Positions 21,301 to 36,300 of a stretch of 64,000 bases of DNA are shown here, in pieces (position 1 is the first letter of the stretch; the number at the start of each line of letters is the position of its first letter). Below the pieces are notes generated by a model. The model saw nothing but the letters and a program-made list of their open reading frames with translations. It did no database searches and was not told the DNA's origin. Made by a program: the position numbers and the translations under genes. The DNA is from Hippasteria phrygiana. Lineage: Eukaryota > Echinodermata > Asteroidea > Valvatida > Goniasteridae. The stretch spans positions 1,326,692 through 1,390,691 of the forward strand of contig JAZGUH010000488.1 in the NCBI GenBank assembly GCA_037893225.1, given 5' to 3'.

Positions 21301-24300
21301 ACAATTCGGATGTGTTGATAGAATTTGTTCAATCAAATCCGCCTTACAAAATACTTTTTAAACTGTCAACAAGAAACAAACGTTGAGGTACGCATTTTAT
21401 CAGTGGATAATAAAACATTGATCCTGTTAATAGTCCAGTCCAGGATAGCAATCCACATTCAACAATGTAACAAACTTTATAGAGAACAAGTTGCTAACTG
21501 TGGCTTTATATAATTATAAATCAGCTATAAATAATGGATAGACATGAAGAGAATATGCTATTGCAACGAAAAGAACATTAAGGTATTTGCACCTAATGAG
21601 AAATTGTTGTGATTTGCGTCATTGTAATGTTAACTCAAATATAAGGGTTAGCCCTTCCAGCTGACTGCATGCGATATAGCCTAGGGATCAAATTTGCCAG
21701 TGATCCCATCTGCACAAGAGTGGAAGGTTGTGGGTTCGAATTCCACCCAAACAGTATGTGATTTTTTATACCTCACATAGACTGGAAAGCACTGAGCATG
21801 CAGTGCTAATTGTAATGCATGTAATACTAAGTCGGGAAGGGCAAACCCTTATTTGAAATTGAAATAACAGAATGATATTAGGACACACAGGGCTCTGTTT
21901 TTTCATCAGATTGGAAATGTTTTCAATTTGATTTCCAAAATGTCAAAGGAATGCTTCTTACAAAGACTACATGTAAACTACAAAAACTGCACGTACATGT
22001 ATATTGTTTATACAATGTAATTATTCTTTTGTGTCGGGTTGAAACATGACAAGTAATACAACTGAGGTAATGTTACCACTGATGTCGTTCACCTTTTTGA
22101 GGGTTGTGTTGATTTCTTTAGACCTTATAAGAAATTTTTCATAAATTGCAAATAAATATTATCCATGTTTTTTGAAAAAAATTGCATTTTTTTCAATGAA
22201 CACATTTTCTTCAACAGATAACATTACAAAATGTTTTTATGAATTTTTGCAACCCTCTATTTTTTTAACCTAAAAATGTTCGCACACTCGGAGAATTGTG
22301 TTGATCAAACTTTTAGACATGGCATTTGCCATAAAGTCTAAAACTTGTAATAAGTGATCCTATTGATTTATCTTCACAGGTAATTCTATAGAATTGTCAA
22401 TCAAGTGGCATGTTTGAATTAATTTTGTTCATAGTGAATTTTACTGAAAGCATGGATAATACAAGGAAACGCATGGAAATACTTGAAGCAAATACTTCAA
22501 TAATACATGTGCATGCACATGTTTTGAAATTCCTAATCCGTATACGTGTATCTACTTATTGGCAAATGTTGAGGATCCCCCCCCCCCCCCCGAGATGTGT
22601 TATCTTTTTTAGTTCAATGCATACAAATAGTTTCTACAATATTTCATTTTACATTAACCTCAGTGAACTTAAAAATGACCTAATAAAAATATGAAGCAAA
22701 ATCACATATTACACCTTTTCAAACCCATGTACATGTAGTTTGTGTACTCCAGCTTTATCGTCGAAAAACAATGTGGGGAATATAATGCCTCAACAAAACA
22801 TTTTCATTAAATTTCAATAAGTCGAACCATATTTGACGAAAATTAATCTGGTAAAAATAATAGAATACCTATAAAATCTTTGAAAATAACAATTCACATA
22901 GCTGTGTTTACTATATAAAACAAATTAATAATTTCCTTGAACATGAAAAAGAAATTCCCATCGTATCATAATATTTAAGGCACAATATACTGAGCTTGAT
23001 ATATTTTTTCAATATATTTTTGGTCAAGCGAGGGCGCTGTTTTTCTTATGTTTTTCTTTAAAGTGAAAAATGTGAAGATTTTTTCGGGAATTACACATTA
23101 ATGTGCAATTTTTGAGCGTGGGATCAAGTGAATCCTTGATTATACACATGTTATCTACCATTTGAGCCATATTGTGTGTCCCCCCCAAACGTTGGAGAAC
23201 AGAAATCGCTTTCTGAAAGGATTTCGGGACCATGCCCTACAGTCTAATATGGAAACTGTTTAATACTTTCCATTTGCGGACGTATTTGCCTAAAAAACAT
23301 TAAACGTTTTGTTGGCATTATTTGTGTCTTTTTGTGTTTTGTTGTTTGTGGGTTTTTGTGGGTTTTTTTTGTGGGGGGGGACGAGGTTGAATGCAGATAT
23401 TGAATTAAAATAAAGAGAATACATACTTTTGAAATTTGTATGTTGTCATAATTTCTTCTGTTTCACTATGTTTGTCAATAGACGTTAGTGATATGTTGAT
23501 GGTCTGCGCGATTTGACGGTGGTATGAGCTTTTGTAAAAGTTTTTTGATATTCGCATACAATGTCATTATGGCATCAGTATTTGTAGTTTAAGTTAGCAT
23601 ACGAAGTGTTTCAGGAATCGGGTTATTTGTTTTGATGAACATGTACGAGGTTGCGGTAACCGTGTTAAAGCGATTGAGAAAAACTAATTTGAAATTAACA
23701 ATGTATCCACTCAACATGGTGCTGTGTGTGTAATGCATCCTAACTACAAAACCCTTTGGTTAAGTGGAATGAAATTTACAAATAATAATCATAGATGTTC
23801 CAAATTGCGTACTTTATTACATGTATACTAATGACATTAGCGACTCGCCGAGGTCATGGGAGGAGGAGCGAAATTCCCCCCAAAAAAGTTCTTTTAGGGT
23901 TAAAAGTGGGTGTTCACTACCATATATCTTTTTAAAATAACGTCGAATAATCAACAAGGGAAACTGACTCGGTAATTTGAATGAATTTTCAAAATGAACA
24001 AAGAAAACTAGGAGTAGTTGGGATTCGAACCTGCGACCTCCGAAATACCGTTCCGATGTTATATAAATATCAAATTCCCATGATTATCGGACTCTTAACC
24101 CATGATGCATTGCAACACAAGCGTGTTTTTATAACGACACAATAACCTTCAACCTCATCACAACCCTAACCCTACCCCAAACCTAACCCCGTTTCTCACC
24201 CTAATCCTTACCCTTAACCTTAAGCTATGTTTCTCATCGTTTTGCTGCACGGTACCTACTGAGCATGCGCAGTGTAACAAAAAAGTCGAATTTTAAGGGA

Positions 24301-27300
24301 ATCTGATATTCTCGCGACACCGGTGCTCTGCCAACTCAGTCTCGATAGTTGGCGATAGTGAGATGACTAGTCGGAAGACTAGCGCCCCCAAAACAAAGAC
24401 ACTGACAATTTGGGACACCGCCAATACAGGGCAAGATAGCTCAGTTAATAGAGCGCCGGTACGGTATTCCGGATGTTTAAGTTCAAATCCCGCTCCTTCC
24501 AGTTTCCTTTGTTGTTTAGAGGATTTTTGTGTGCAAGAGAAAAGGCCTGAGAACATGTATTCCAGCTCCCAAAGAAAAATTCACAGTACTCCTAATTGGT
24601 TGTGAATCCAACAAAAACATCGCGAGAACCACGGAACCTACCATCTTCATCGTCCGCGTTTTCTGCAGAGTTTGTCCTGTAGACACGTTTGGACATGACG
24701 TTTGCCACCAAATACCCAGCCGATCGTGTGTAGAATGTCCCTGGTTCGGCTATGACCCTAACACCACTGCTTTTTGGGAAGCACTCTTCGAGCGTCTCGC
24801 GGACTGCTTCGGCAAACTAAAACAAAGCAATAAAATTAATACAGTGTTACGGTATTGACTGTTCTTTTATGTGATTCTCTTGGAAATGACAGTGCCCAGA
24901 AATCCCCTGAATGATTTTAATTTCAATGATTTGTTTCTACCCTTCTCCAAGAGCTGAATGAAAAGAAACCACCTCTATTTTGTCATATTTACGGAAAAAG
25001 TTAACAAAAACTACCGAAATATTGACATACTTCCTTTAATTTTGTATTATTTTCCACCAGGAAATACATCCAACAAAATGTTCCACGAGATATAAGCCCG
25101 GTTCATACTTCATGCGAATGCGAATGCTAAGCGAATTTGACGTCATGAAACATTCGCAGCGAAGATTCGCACAAGTTAAACGCGAATTGTTGGCGTTGAC
25201 GTCATAAATTTGCTTTGCGTTCGCATTCGCATTCGCATGAAGTATGAACCGGGCTTTAGACTGGCACCGCGCGTGGTGCGGCTGTTTACGGTTTACTATC
25301 GTTTCCCTGAAGGGACATCAAACATCGCAGATTTCTGCGATGTCGCTCCGAGTCATTTAATGGCACATCTTATCGCAGATTTCTGCGCAGATTTCTGCGA
25401 TGTCGTACATTTTATTGCAGATTTCTGTGCGAAAAAATTGCGACATCGCAGAAATCTGCGCAGAAATCTGCGATAAAATGTGCGATAAAATGTGCGACAT
25501 CGCAGAAATCTGCGCAGAAATTTGCGATGTTTGATGTCTCTTGAGGGCCACGATAGTTTACCTGATGTTCAGTTTTTTTTTACCTACTTACGTAATTCCA
25601 GACTATCGTTTTGCATACGGTACCTTGTACTGTGGGACTTCTTATGCTGATGTCACCGACCATTTCAACAATATATTCGGATTTATGCACGTGCGCGCAT
25701 AAGCGAGCAGCGAGGCGGAAGTGAACTGCATGATGTGCGTAGAGCATATAAATGTATTGGTGGTCTCGCTGGATCGTTTTGTTCACAGAAAACAGGTTTC
25801 CGTGTTTTGTTTACTTCACCAGGCGCATTTAGCCTAGCTGAATGCATGGAGTGGGGAACTAGATTGCTAATGGGAACCCGTCATAAAGTTATATTTTGAA
25901 AATTAGATGGCGCATGCGCTATTCCGTGCACGCCATGCGACCGGCTTCGCACGCAGATCATAGCGTTCAAAGAACATGTTCAAAGCGGACAAACAGAATG
26001 TAAAAAACCCGAATGTAACATAATTCAATAACGTGATCGGCCCATTTTGTGTAATCCTATGGTACCCAATGGCAGGCTTGCGCGGCGCCAGTCTCGTTTT
26101 TGACAAGGGAATTTGTGACTTTCTTTTGGTCTGAATCAGTTGCCAACATTGGACAGTTCAGTACCTTGTCAAAGGTGATCTTGGAATACAATCTCCCAGG
26201 GAAACCCCCACCGATGTCCAGCAGCTTCATATCGAACCCGAGGGAGGTTCCCGTGTCGAACATTGGCCGGATGCGTCGAATCATTTCGCTGTAATATTTC
26301 GGGTCGTTGGACTGACTGCCAACGTGAAAGCTAAAAAGGAACAAAGTTTGAATATTTTTTCAACATTGCAAAAACAAAGCGATGAAAACGTCTTGGATAA
26401 GACTTCGTTGTTTATTGTAAGTATCACATCCGTCCCTTCGTGAAAACGGTGGCGTCGAGTAAACAGAAGCTCGTTTTCAGAATATGACGTTTACATCGCG
26501 GATATTGTAAATTAAAGAAGGGATTTATTTTATTTTTATTTATTGTTTTGAGGGTGGGGGGAGGGTGGGGGGGGTTCCCACGTAGTATAAAGAATTGTTA
26601 AAACCGAGCCCAAAGGTATTCCTTTTTTGTAAAAATATTAAATGCGTGTTTCCATAGGTCCGAAAATTGGGATTATTTCTTTGGTATCTATTGCAGATGT
26701 ATTTTCCCTATTTAGCCCTCAGGGCGAATTCCAAAAAAAGGTACCGGTAAAACTAGAACTGTCTTTTTTGAAACAGAACACATGCTTTTCGGAATTATTT
26801 TTTTATAACGTCACTTTGAATTTTGCATACTAGTGACAATATCTACCTACCCCAAGGGTTGATAAAAGTCATGATATTCTTTAAATCAAACAAATCAGAT
26901 TTTATAGAATTTTAATCAGATTTTCTTTTTATTTAAATCAAGTTTTTTTTTTACTATCGCACCATTGGCATCAAACACATTTTGTTCTAAATAAGTCAAT
27001 TTAAATTACCATCATTGAAAGTCGAGTATAACCACACACAATTGTTCATGAAATCAGTACTGAAATCCCTTTCATTGATCATATTCTTTTCTAGAATACA
27101 AAGTTTGTCTTAAAATCTCTGTTACAACATCACCATCATACTGCACATTTCTCATCCAAGTTGATAACAGGAACCCCCTCCTCTCTACACACAACCATGG
27201 TGGAATAAAACTATTTAATGCAGCCACTATATTTTTTTAACGCACTGTCCTTATTTTGATCCCGTAAAAGTTTTTACGATTTTTGCGGTGGAAATATTGT

Positions 27301-30300
27301 CATTTGGCGTCATTTTGCATTTTCAGCCGTAGAATGGGAACCAGACAATGGAACTTTCAATGGACAGAGCACCATTGAAGATTTAGGCCTACATGTATGT
27401 TAAAATATAGACGATTTAGCAGAGACGATGATGCAAAATTTACAATTTTGGAAAACGTACAAATTTATTAAAAATCATTAAAAGTCCCAACACAACATTT
27501 TTTAATTGTCATTTTTATACAACTCAGCAGAAAGTCCTTAATGCCTGATGAACTGGATACAAAAATTCACTCGGGGGGGGGGGGGGGGGGAGTGGGGGAG
27601 GGGCATGGTCGGGGGGGGGGGGGTTGGGGGCGGGGGGTCAATTGATAGGCGCATTACATGCATTGAGTTATTTAAACTATGAGAGGAATACTGTATCATA
27701 CATTAGTACATTAGTACATTACACACACAATGTACTTCAGAATCATATGCATTGTACACAAGATAAATGTAGTACAGTGTTTCAGGAAACTGGCCTACAT
27801 CCCTTTAGAGTGAGTATAAGCGATTTAAAGTTAATGACAGTCGGGTCTGAATAACAGAAATTGTTTTACATTTAAAAAATAACAGAAATATAAAAATAAT
27901 CAAAACGTGATTTTTATTAGTAATTTCTTTTATTCTTTCAGTGATTTAAATCATGATTTAAATCATGATTTAAATCAATGATTTAAATCAATGATTTAAA
28001 TCAAACAACCCTGACCTACCCACCAATTTTTATGACGATCGAACCTACGCTTATACGTGTTTCAAAAAAGCACATTTTTGATGACCTCATCGTGATGTCA
28101 CATTTTTCACATTCATATATAAATATCTGCGGCCTAAGAAACCTATTACAAAAAGAATTTCGAATTGAGCATGTTCCGTTGACGAAATATGGCTGAAAGG
28201 TAAATATCAATATGAATTCGTATGATAACGTCATCATGACGTCACGTAAATTTTCATCTATAACACATGCCGGTCTACCACCATGCCAACTTTGAACCAA
28301 ATAGGACGAACGCTTCTCTAGATATAGGCACTCAAAAAATGCACATTTACGATGACGTCACATGACACGTGATGACGTCATCATGACGTCACATCAATTA
28401 TCATTTATAACACGTACTTGTCTGTGGGCATGCAAATGAACCGGATTGAACGTAGAGTTCTGGAGATAAAGGGCTTCAAAATATGCACCATTAATGTTAT
28501 GGAGCACTCCTTTTAGAATTTCCTTGTGGAGACCTATTCATCCTTTTGTCCTCTATTGTTTCTCTGTCTCCATAAGGTAGCGAATTTAGGGTTTATAGGC
28601 TTTATAAGAGTTAAAAATCTTCTGATGTCATTATTTTGAAGTGATTTTTTGGACGGGAATATTGATGTCAATATGCACGATTTGCGATGTCCCTTCTGAG
28701 CCACCATACCCCATTGGTACATGCTGTAACACTATGCCGCGTGTCGCGCCGCGTGTCGCGCCGCGTGTCGCGCCGCGTGTCGCGCCGCGTGTCGCGCCGC
28801 GTGTCGCGCCGCGTGTCGCGCCGCGTGTCGCGCCGCGTGTCGCGCCGCGTGTCGCGCCGCGTGTCGCGCCGCGTGTCGCGCCGCGTGTCGCGCCGCGTGT
28901 CGCGCCGCGTGTCGCGCCGCGTGTCGCGCCGCGTGTCGCGCCGCGCCGCGTGTCGCGCCGCGTGTCGCGTGTCGCGCCGCGTGTCGCGCCCCGTGTCGCG
29001 CCCCGCCAAGCCACACATAGCTGTACGTTCGAGTGTGGAATAAATTAACAACGCGCCACACGACATCCAAGGTTTTCTGCCCTTCCCAGAATTTGTTGTT
29101 TTATATCGTTTTTGATCTAAATATCGAAATGGCTGTTATTTCACACTTGAGTGAGCCACGATCATGAAAATGTTTAATTAGGTAAAGCAAAATTCAATGT
29201 ATACATGTATATAAGCCGTTTTGTCATATCAGATTGCTAAATATACTCATTTTTTAGCATGAATTTAATGACCTTCAGATGACGGTCATCATAACGTCAC
29301 GTCAATTGCCATCTATTACATACCCTGGCCTACCCGCATACAATACTGAACCCAATCGGACGTACGGTTTTCCAGATATCTGACCTTAAAGTATGCACCT
29401 TTAAGATGACGTCACGTGACGCATGATAACGTCATCACGACGGCACTTGTCAAAGCAAATATTCGCAACGTGGTCTTGGCCTGTGTCATATTTGGAGTCA
29501 ATCTGATCAACGACCGCAACATTTTGAGATTAAAATGAAATTTAAAACTGAAAAATTCATAGAAAATCAGCCGATGACGTCACTTCGGATTTTATATGCT
29601 AGTGGCAATATCTACCTACCCACCAGTTTTCATGACGATCAGACTTACCCTTATGTGTTTAAAAATAGCACATTTTTAACGACATCATCATGACCTCACA
29701 TTTTTACATTGATACGTAGGTATCTATGACGTAACAAACCTATTACAAAAAGAATTTCGAAATTAGTATGTTCCGTTGATGAGATATGGCTTAAAAGTTC
29801 AAAAATTAAAAAATTCCTATAAAATCGTATGATGACGTCACTATGACGTCACATCAATTTTCATCTATAACACGTGCCGGCCTACCAGCATACCAACTCT
29901 GAACACAATCGGACTTACGGTTCTCTAGATGTGTCCTTCAAAAATGCACTTTAACATGACGTCACGTGACACGTAATGAGGTCATCATGACGTCACGGTT
30001 CGATCCACACATTCAGTATGGGATCTTTGTTTGGCAAAGTATGATGAAGATATGAGCTTTGGAAGTGACCAAAGTGCCGCACAGCAAAAACGTGTACAAA
30101 GTCTATGGGATTTGAGGGGAGAAGAAAAATAATTCAGAACAAAAACAATACCTTTTCCGCAAAGATTGCGGAAAAGCTAAAAAAAAATCACTTATGTTTT
30201 TGGCGATTTATTGACTTTTGAGCTCTGCCACTCTTTTAGGACTTTAATTAACGGAATTGCAGGCATAAAAGCAAACTTGTGCAGGATCGTTTAATTGGCA

Positions 30301-33300
30301 TGATAACACTAAAGTTGTTGGTGTAAGCCCAGGGTCGTTCATTGTTAATTATGGGTGTGTGACAGTGGCGCTCACCAAACTATTTCGGGAAAACTCAAGG
30401 TCAAAAGGCCTCTCAAGGTGTGGGCTACAAAAGACAAGAAAAGACAAGAAAAGACAGGGAAGGAAGGTATCTAGGCTATTCACATTTGTTTGAATTTTGA
30501 AATACATGCATAGGTGAAAGGGAAGCAGGTTACAGGTAAGGAGTTCTAAAGAGAGGCAGTATGAGGGGAAAAGCTTGAAGAGTATCTCACTGCAGTACCA
30601 GCCTTTGGAACAGCAACAGTGAAATGAGACAGTCAGGCAAGTGATGTGACTGATTGTGAACTTTTTAAATTTGTTGACTTAGTATCATGAGCCCTAATTT
30701 ATAGAGAACGCATTATACGCCATCTTACCTCACACCGATAATCTGGAGTCCCAAGTCCTTAGCAAGCTCCATTAGAGGACGTACTTCTTTGCCGTGACAT
30801 CCGAATTTGATACCAAATTTCAAATCAGATGTACTGTCTTCACACACAATCCGAAGAACAAGCCTCATGGAAATAAATACATTAAAAAAGACGACCCTTT
30901 AAGCAAGCTACAATAGCAGAAGCAGAAACTACCCGAGTCCTTTTATGTTTTCTAGTTACTTTCTGTCCACGATTACAGCTTTCAACGTGACCTCAAAATA
31001 TAACGAGATTTGACGATAATGCATACTTGCGGGCCATTGTATTGGAGCCACAACGTATGCGGCGTCCGATTTTATGAACTTATATTGTTATCTGACTTGC
31101 CTGAGCCGGGAAGTCATAATAATGTGGTCTTGTGATGGAAAAAGAGGCAATACAAATTTAATATTACAACTTGATGACCAAAATAATAATTTGACCTTTA
31201 CTTCCGACCAACCTATCATTCAAACTGCTATGTGGTAAACACAGACTAAAACGTATGTAGCAAGACTACAGTCAGTGTTTGGTTTGGTACCAAGACGTTC
31301 ATATGAGAGTAACACGTGCCATTATTTTTAGCAAGGATATGTGAATCCATTAGTATGGGTGATATATTGCAAAAACTGTGATGTTAAATTAACACCGTGT
31401 TTGAACCATCCGTCCAATATAGATACTACGTGGTGTAAGTTTAGCACCACAGTGTATGCAGTGTTTGCAGTGTAAGTCCTTATTATAATAATATTTTTCC
31501 TTGTGGAATTATTTCTCCGGAATTTATTTTCATAAGCTAAATGCCTAGGTATTACTTACTGAGCGTCTGGGTATACGCGTTTGACCTTGTGTAGCTCTTC
31601 TGCCGTGTCAAAGGTCATGAGTCGTACTCCTTTCTCCCTGGCGAAGCGAAGATGCGACTCCTGTTTGTAGGGATGAGCGTAGATAATGTCATCCGGGCTT
31701 GCGCCTAGATCGAGAACAGTCTGTATCTCTTTCTTTGAACAGAGAAAAGACACACCAGAAGAAAAATTACTCCAGTATTCCTCATGTTATAACCATGGAT
31801 AGACCACCACGTCTCCAATCCCGACTCCCGACTCAGAGTTGTCCAAATGCGTCTCACTCCCCTTGCAATTGCTCATGATCACCATATACACGGAGTCTCA
31901 AAAACGTAATCCATACTCAAAGGGTTAATATTGAGAAAGTATTATTTCACTTTACATTTAACACGTTCATATTTAACTGTTGATTTTAATTTTTGCCTTT
32001 TTAAAGATATAAGATCAAAATGTGGCTACTTTTCCGTAAAAATGAAAAGTCTTGGCTGAAAATCGATATCAGGCAATGTAGCCTCAAATTTGGCCCCAAA
32101 TACGACATGCATGCAAAACTACGAGTAACCTAACAATAAAAAAATATTTATGAAAAACGACAGTTAAATGTAAACGTGTTATTTGTTATTGTTTCTGCAT
32201 AAAGTAGAGGCGATACGCTTTCCAGCGATATCTTGGTTACATTCCTCCTTTTATCCATCATAAATTTTTGAGCACCATTGTCTTGAAAATGGGATGCGAA
32301 ATCAGGCTTGGGATAATTTTGTATCTGTTGGATGTTCGAGTAGCTAACGTCAAACAGCAACAATGTGGCTTTTTTGAGACACTATATACAATTTATAACT
32401 GTAATTACACATTTATATAAAATGACGCAGAAGAACGTGCAGATCAAATTGGCGGGAGATTGTCCCGTCTATTACACCCGCCCCTTTACGTATACACCAA
32501 TAACAGCCGCGCGCGCCATATATGTTAGTCACGCATGTCGGACCATAGTCGCGGCTGTGATTGGTCAATACATTTAGGGGCGGAGCTTAACGGATCGTTT
32601 CTGTCATGCTGCTTAAAGAGGAACTAAAACGGCAATTTTTTTTATTTTTTTGACTTATCTGATAGTTTATGCCTCCCCAAAACTAATGTAACAAGTTTCA
32701 TGATTCTGAAAAATCAAAAAAAATATTTTTGAGCCTTTTCTTTCTGAGCCACTTTGACTCGATTCAGAAAAGGCCGAGGTCAACTGCGTGTCGTATCGCG
32801 CGAGTATTGACGTATACGTGTAGAAACATATGACGTCACTGTATTATACGACAATGTTTTACGTAGAGTCTGTACGTATTTTTTGGTCTAAGGCTAGTAT
32901 TACTTGCTGTGCTTTTTGCTCATGATTCAGGAGTAACACTACGATAAACATATTTTAAAGTGTTGACATCTTTGTGAGACATTTAGAATTGGGGTTGTAG
33001 GCTTGTTCTTGCTGAAAAGCTAGTTATGAGTCATACTTTCCTTTGTTTGCAGTCGGCTTTTATTGGAACCTGCGCGGTGAGTTGTGTGTGAGCTGATGCT
33101 ATACTCTAGTCTGGCAACTTTGCTTATGCAGCCCTCATAAGGACCCGCACCTTCTCAGAACCATACACACAATTTCTGTTATAAGGTACCAGACTCAATC
33201 GCATGCAGCGCATGCGGCATATGGTGCCGTGCGTGTACAATGCATGTTGAGTCAAGCGAGCGTAGACAGGGAGACGGCCGGGGCTCTGGCTGCTCAAGAC

Positions 33301-36300
33301 GGCAACCGCAGGCAACGTCGTCGCGGTGCTGCGCGTGAGTCCGGGGCACGATTGGAATGCTCGGTGCCTAGAGTTGGAATGGCTCCAGCCTTCAAACGGA
33401 ATTGTGCCTTCAAACCCAGCTGAGTTTTCATACTAACACTATCATCTATACAGTCTTTGGCGAAATGTTCTGCACATATTTTCGACCATTTCGACAGCCC
33501 AAAATCAGATATTGTATTGTCTACAAAGCGGACCCACTGTCGCCTTTGAACTCCATTCAGCACTGGGAATCGCAGTAAGGTTAGGTCAGGGTTTTTGTCG
33601 CTGTTCCTCGTGCAACCCCCAACTACACACGATCGAGGCATAATGATTATCTCAGAACCATGCTCATACTGAAATAATATCAAAATTAGACAAAATAGAC
33701 GGGAAAACGGAGGAGTTAGGTCGACAAAAACTCTTCAGCAGCACCAACTCCACGTACGTACATGCATAGTGTTTGGCTGTAGCATCAACCGACTCTACAC
33801 GTTTACGTCACGGGGTCACGTACATACATTTAACATACATAATGAGCTTTCGCGAAACAGGATAAATGGTTCAGAATAACAACCCTTTTTTTTTTTTATT
33901 AGAAAATTCCTCTCGTCTGCAAACTAATCTCCATCAGTTAAAAGAGTATTTAAACTGTCGGAAAAGTCCAAAAAGTCAACAAAACAATTTGCCGTTTTAG
34001 TTCCTCTTTAAATCTCATACTCTTACTTTACTAGCGCAGTCGAAACTTCTGCCAAGTGCAATCAGTATTCGCAGAATCAATGGATCCGGGTTACATTTTA
34101 CAGCTGCAGAATAAAGACACAATATGTGCACAATATTTAAAACAGAATACATGTATTTAACAATTTGTAAACATTCTCCATATTCAAGCAGTGGCGTATC
34201 TGGCGGGGGCGGGGGTGCAAGTTCCCTTCCACAGCCTGATTACAGCCGTGCGGCACCTTACTGTAACACCAACCATGGACACAGACCAGTAGCGTATCCA
34301 GCTTTTTGTGCCAGGGAGGGCAAACAACATCTGAATCGTCTTAAAATCGACTGAAAAACACTATTTCTTTTTGTTTTTTCTGACGCTTCAAATGCCGCCA
34401 GGGGGAAAAGTTGCCAACAAACCCCCCCCCCCCCCCTGCTGGATACGCCACTGACAGACACAGCCCTAGCCCTCGGGCTACGTTGAGGTTCAGGCTTCGA
34501 GCTAAATTTGGGGTTTGGACTACAGATAAGTTTATGCCTCGGGCTGTGCATTTAGGGCATGTGCTACATTTAGGCACAGGGGCTATTTTGCTGGGGATTG
34601 GACAAAATGTTAGGTGTAGGTCTTCAGCTACATTTCGGTCTCGGGCTACATTTAGGTCTCGAGGTACATTTAGGTGGCACACAAGCACTGTTGTTTTCAA
34701 GCAGTAAAAAATCCAGTCAAACAGGAACAATTAAGAAAGAACGGCGTTGAGACAAAGAAGGAAGGACATCTTAGGCCGTGTCCAAATTTTCGGCCACGGC
34801 TACGGCTACGGCTACGGCTATGGTTGTTTCTAAGGAGTTAATTGCTAATCCGTCAGAATGGTTTCCCCTAATGGTTGCAACCCCTTAATAGCAACAGCCG
34901 CAGGCGTAGCCGAAAACCCGGTAACGGCCTGATATTCACCGTAGAATGTCTGAACATCGGGCAGTAGCTCCCTCCACAAGTTGTCTTTAGCTATTACATC
35001 ACCGAGGTCATAGATGATAAACGGGTCTTCTAGATCCTAAACGCGAAAATAAAGTAGAAGTCCCATGTAGTTGTAAATGTCAATGTAATGAAACAATGTA
35101 TAAATTCGCACACTTGTCAATCCGGTCAAAGGTTTTGTTTTCAAAATGTTGATATTTTGTTTTGCAGGTAAATATGATTTAGGAGAAACCTTTACAAGTA
35201 AATAAGAAACCCAATAGGTTCCTTTATCACGATTAATTTATGTGCATAATTTTTTCCGGTTTATCACAGCTGCAGTTTAATATGGCATTGGGTCTTGCAT
35301 TACGCAGCTTGATGCATAGCGCATATAGGAGGCGTTTGTCTCGAGTACTGCAAAAACTATCAGCGGTGTTAACCCTGGGATCTACCAACGGACTTTAACA
35401 ACATGACAATTAATTTGTTTTTTCATTACTAACAATTTGTTCGGCCAATAAGGGTGACACTCCATGTATTCCTCAATCAATGTTTCTAGTTTGAGGTTCT
35501 CTGGTCACCTTTAACCTGGGGATTCCCCATTGAGAGCAATAAATCTGAGAAGTACTGGCAGTGTGACTAAGCCATATTGAATTGTATACAAATTTGATCC
35601 CTTTGTGTACAGCTACTCTTGCCGCTGGCTATCAAGGTTGGCAATCAATCACTGTTACTTTGACAGTTATACATGGTTTGGGGCCATGGATTTCGACCTT
35701 CACTTTAATTAGTAAAAAAAGGAAGGGTGAACCAACATGTACATTTCCAGTGGGCTTGAATTAGTAATATGTGGGCCCGCCCAGGGACCTCCATTCGACC
35801 TTTTCAAAGTATTAGACTTGTATTCTGTCCCCCAAACGAGGGTACATACGCGTAATACAAACTGACTTTTCACAACAGTCCACAGGAACAACCGCTTGAT
35901 TTTTTTGACCTGGTGGCACACATCCCCTGAAATCCCCCAAATTTCATCTAATTGTTTAGTTACCTAACCTATTTCCAAGGCCTGAGCGTAACAATTTTAA
36001 AATAATGAATTCGATGGTAATATGAATAAATGTGGAAAACAAAACCCGAAGCATTGACGTTCAACATTCAGACTGGCTGCGGCCTGAACACGCAGCCAAA
36101 GCGCTACAGACAAAGGGCACCACTCTGAATTTTCCAATGTTAAATCGGTCCGACTTTTTGAAATCATATACTGAAATGATTTCCGTCAAGGATTTTCAGA
36201 CAAATGGCGCATTTTCCAGTGACGGTGGTCTGTATTATTATGTTCTACTTTGAGATTATCTCTCCAACCATAGAAAATTTAGGACAAACTCTTTTTGTAG

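Noticed and set aside
24430..24503. Functional tRNA gene
   Set aside because: D- and T-arms are recognisable, but acceptor stem and anticodon arm do not pair; SINE or pseudogene is more likely.
28631..29070. Five overlapping ORFs of Arg/Ala/Thr repeats
   Set aside because: Produced by a 12-bp satellite that is open in all frames.
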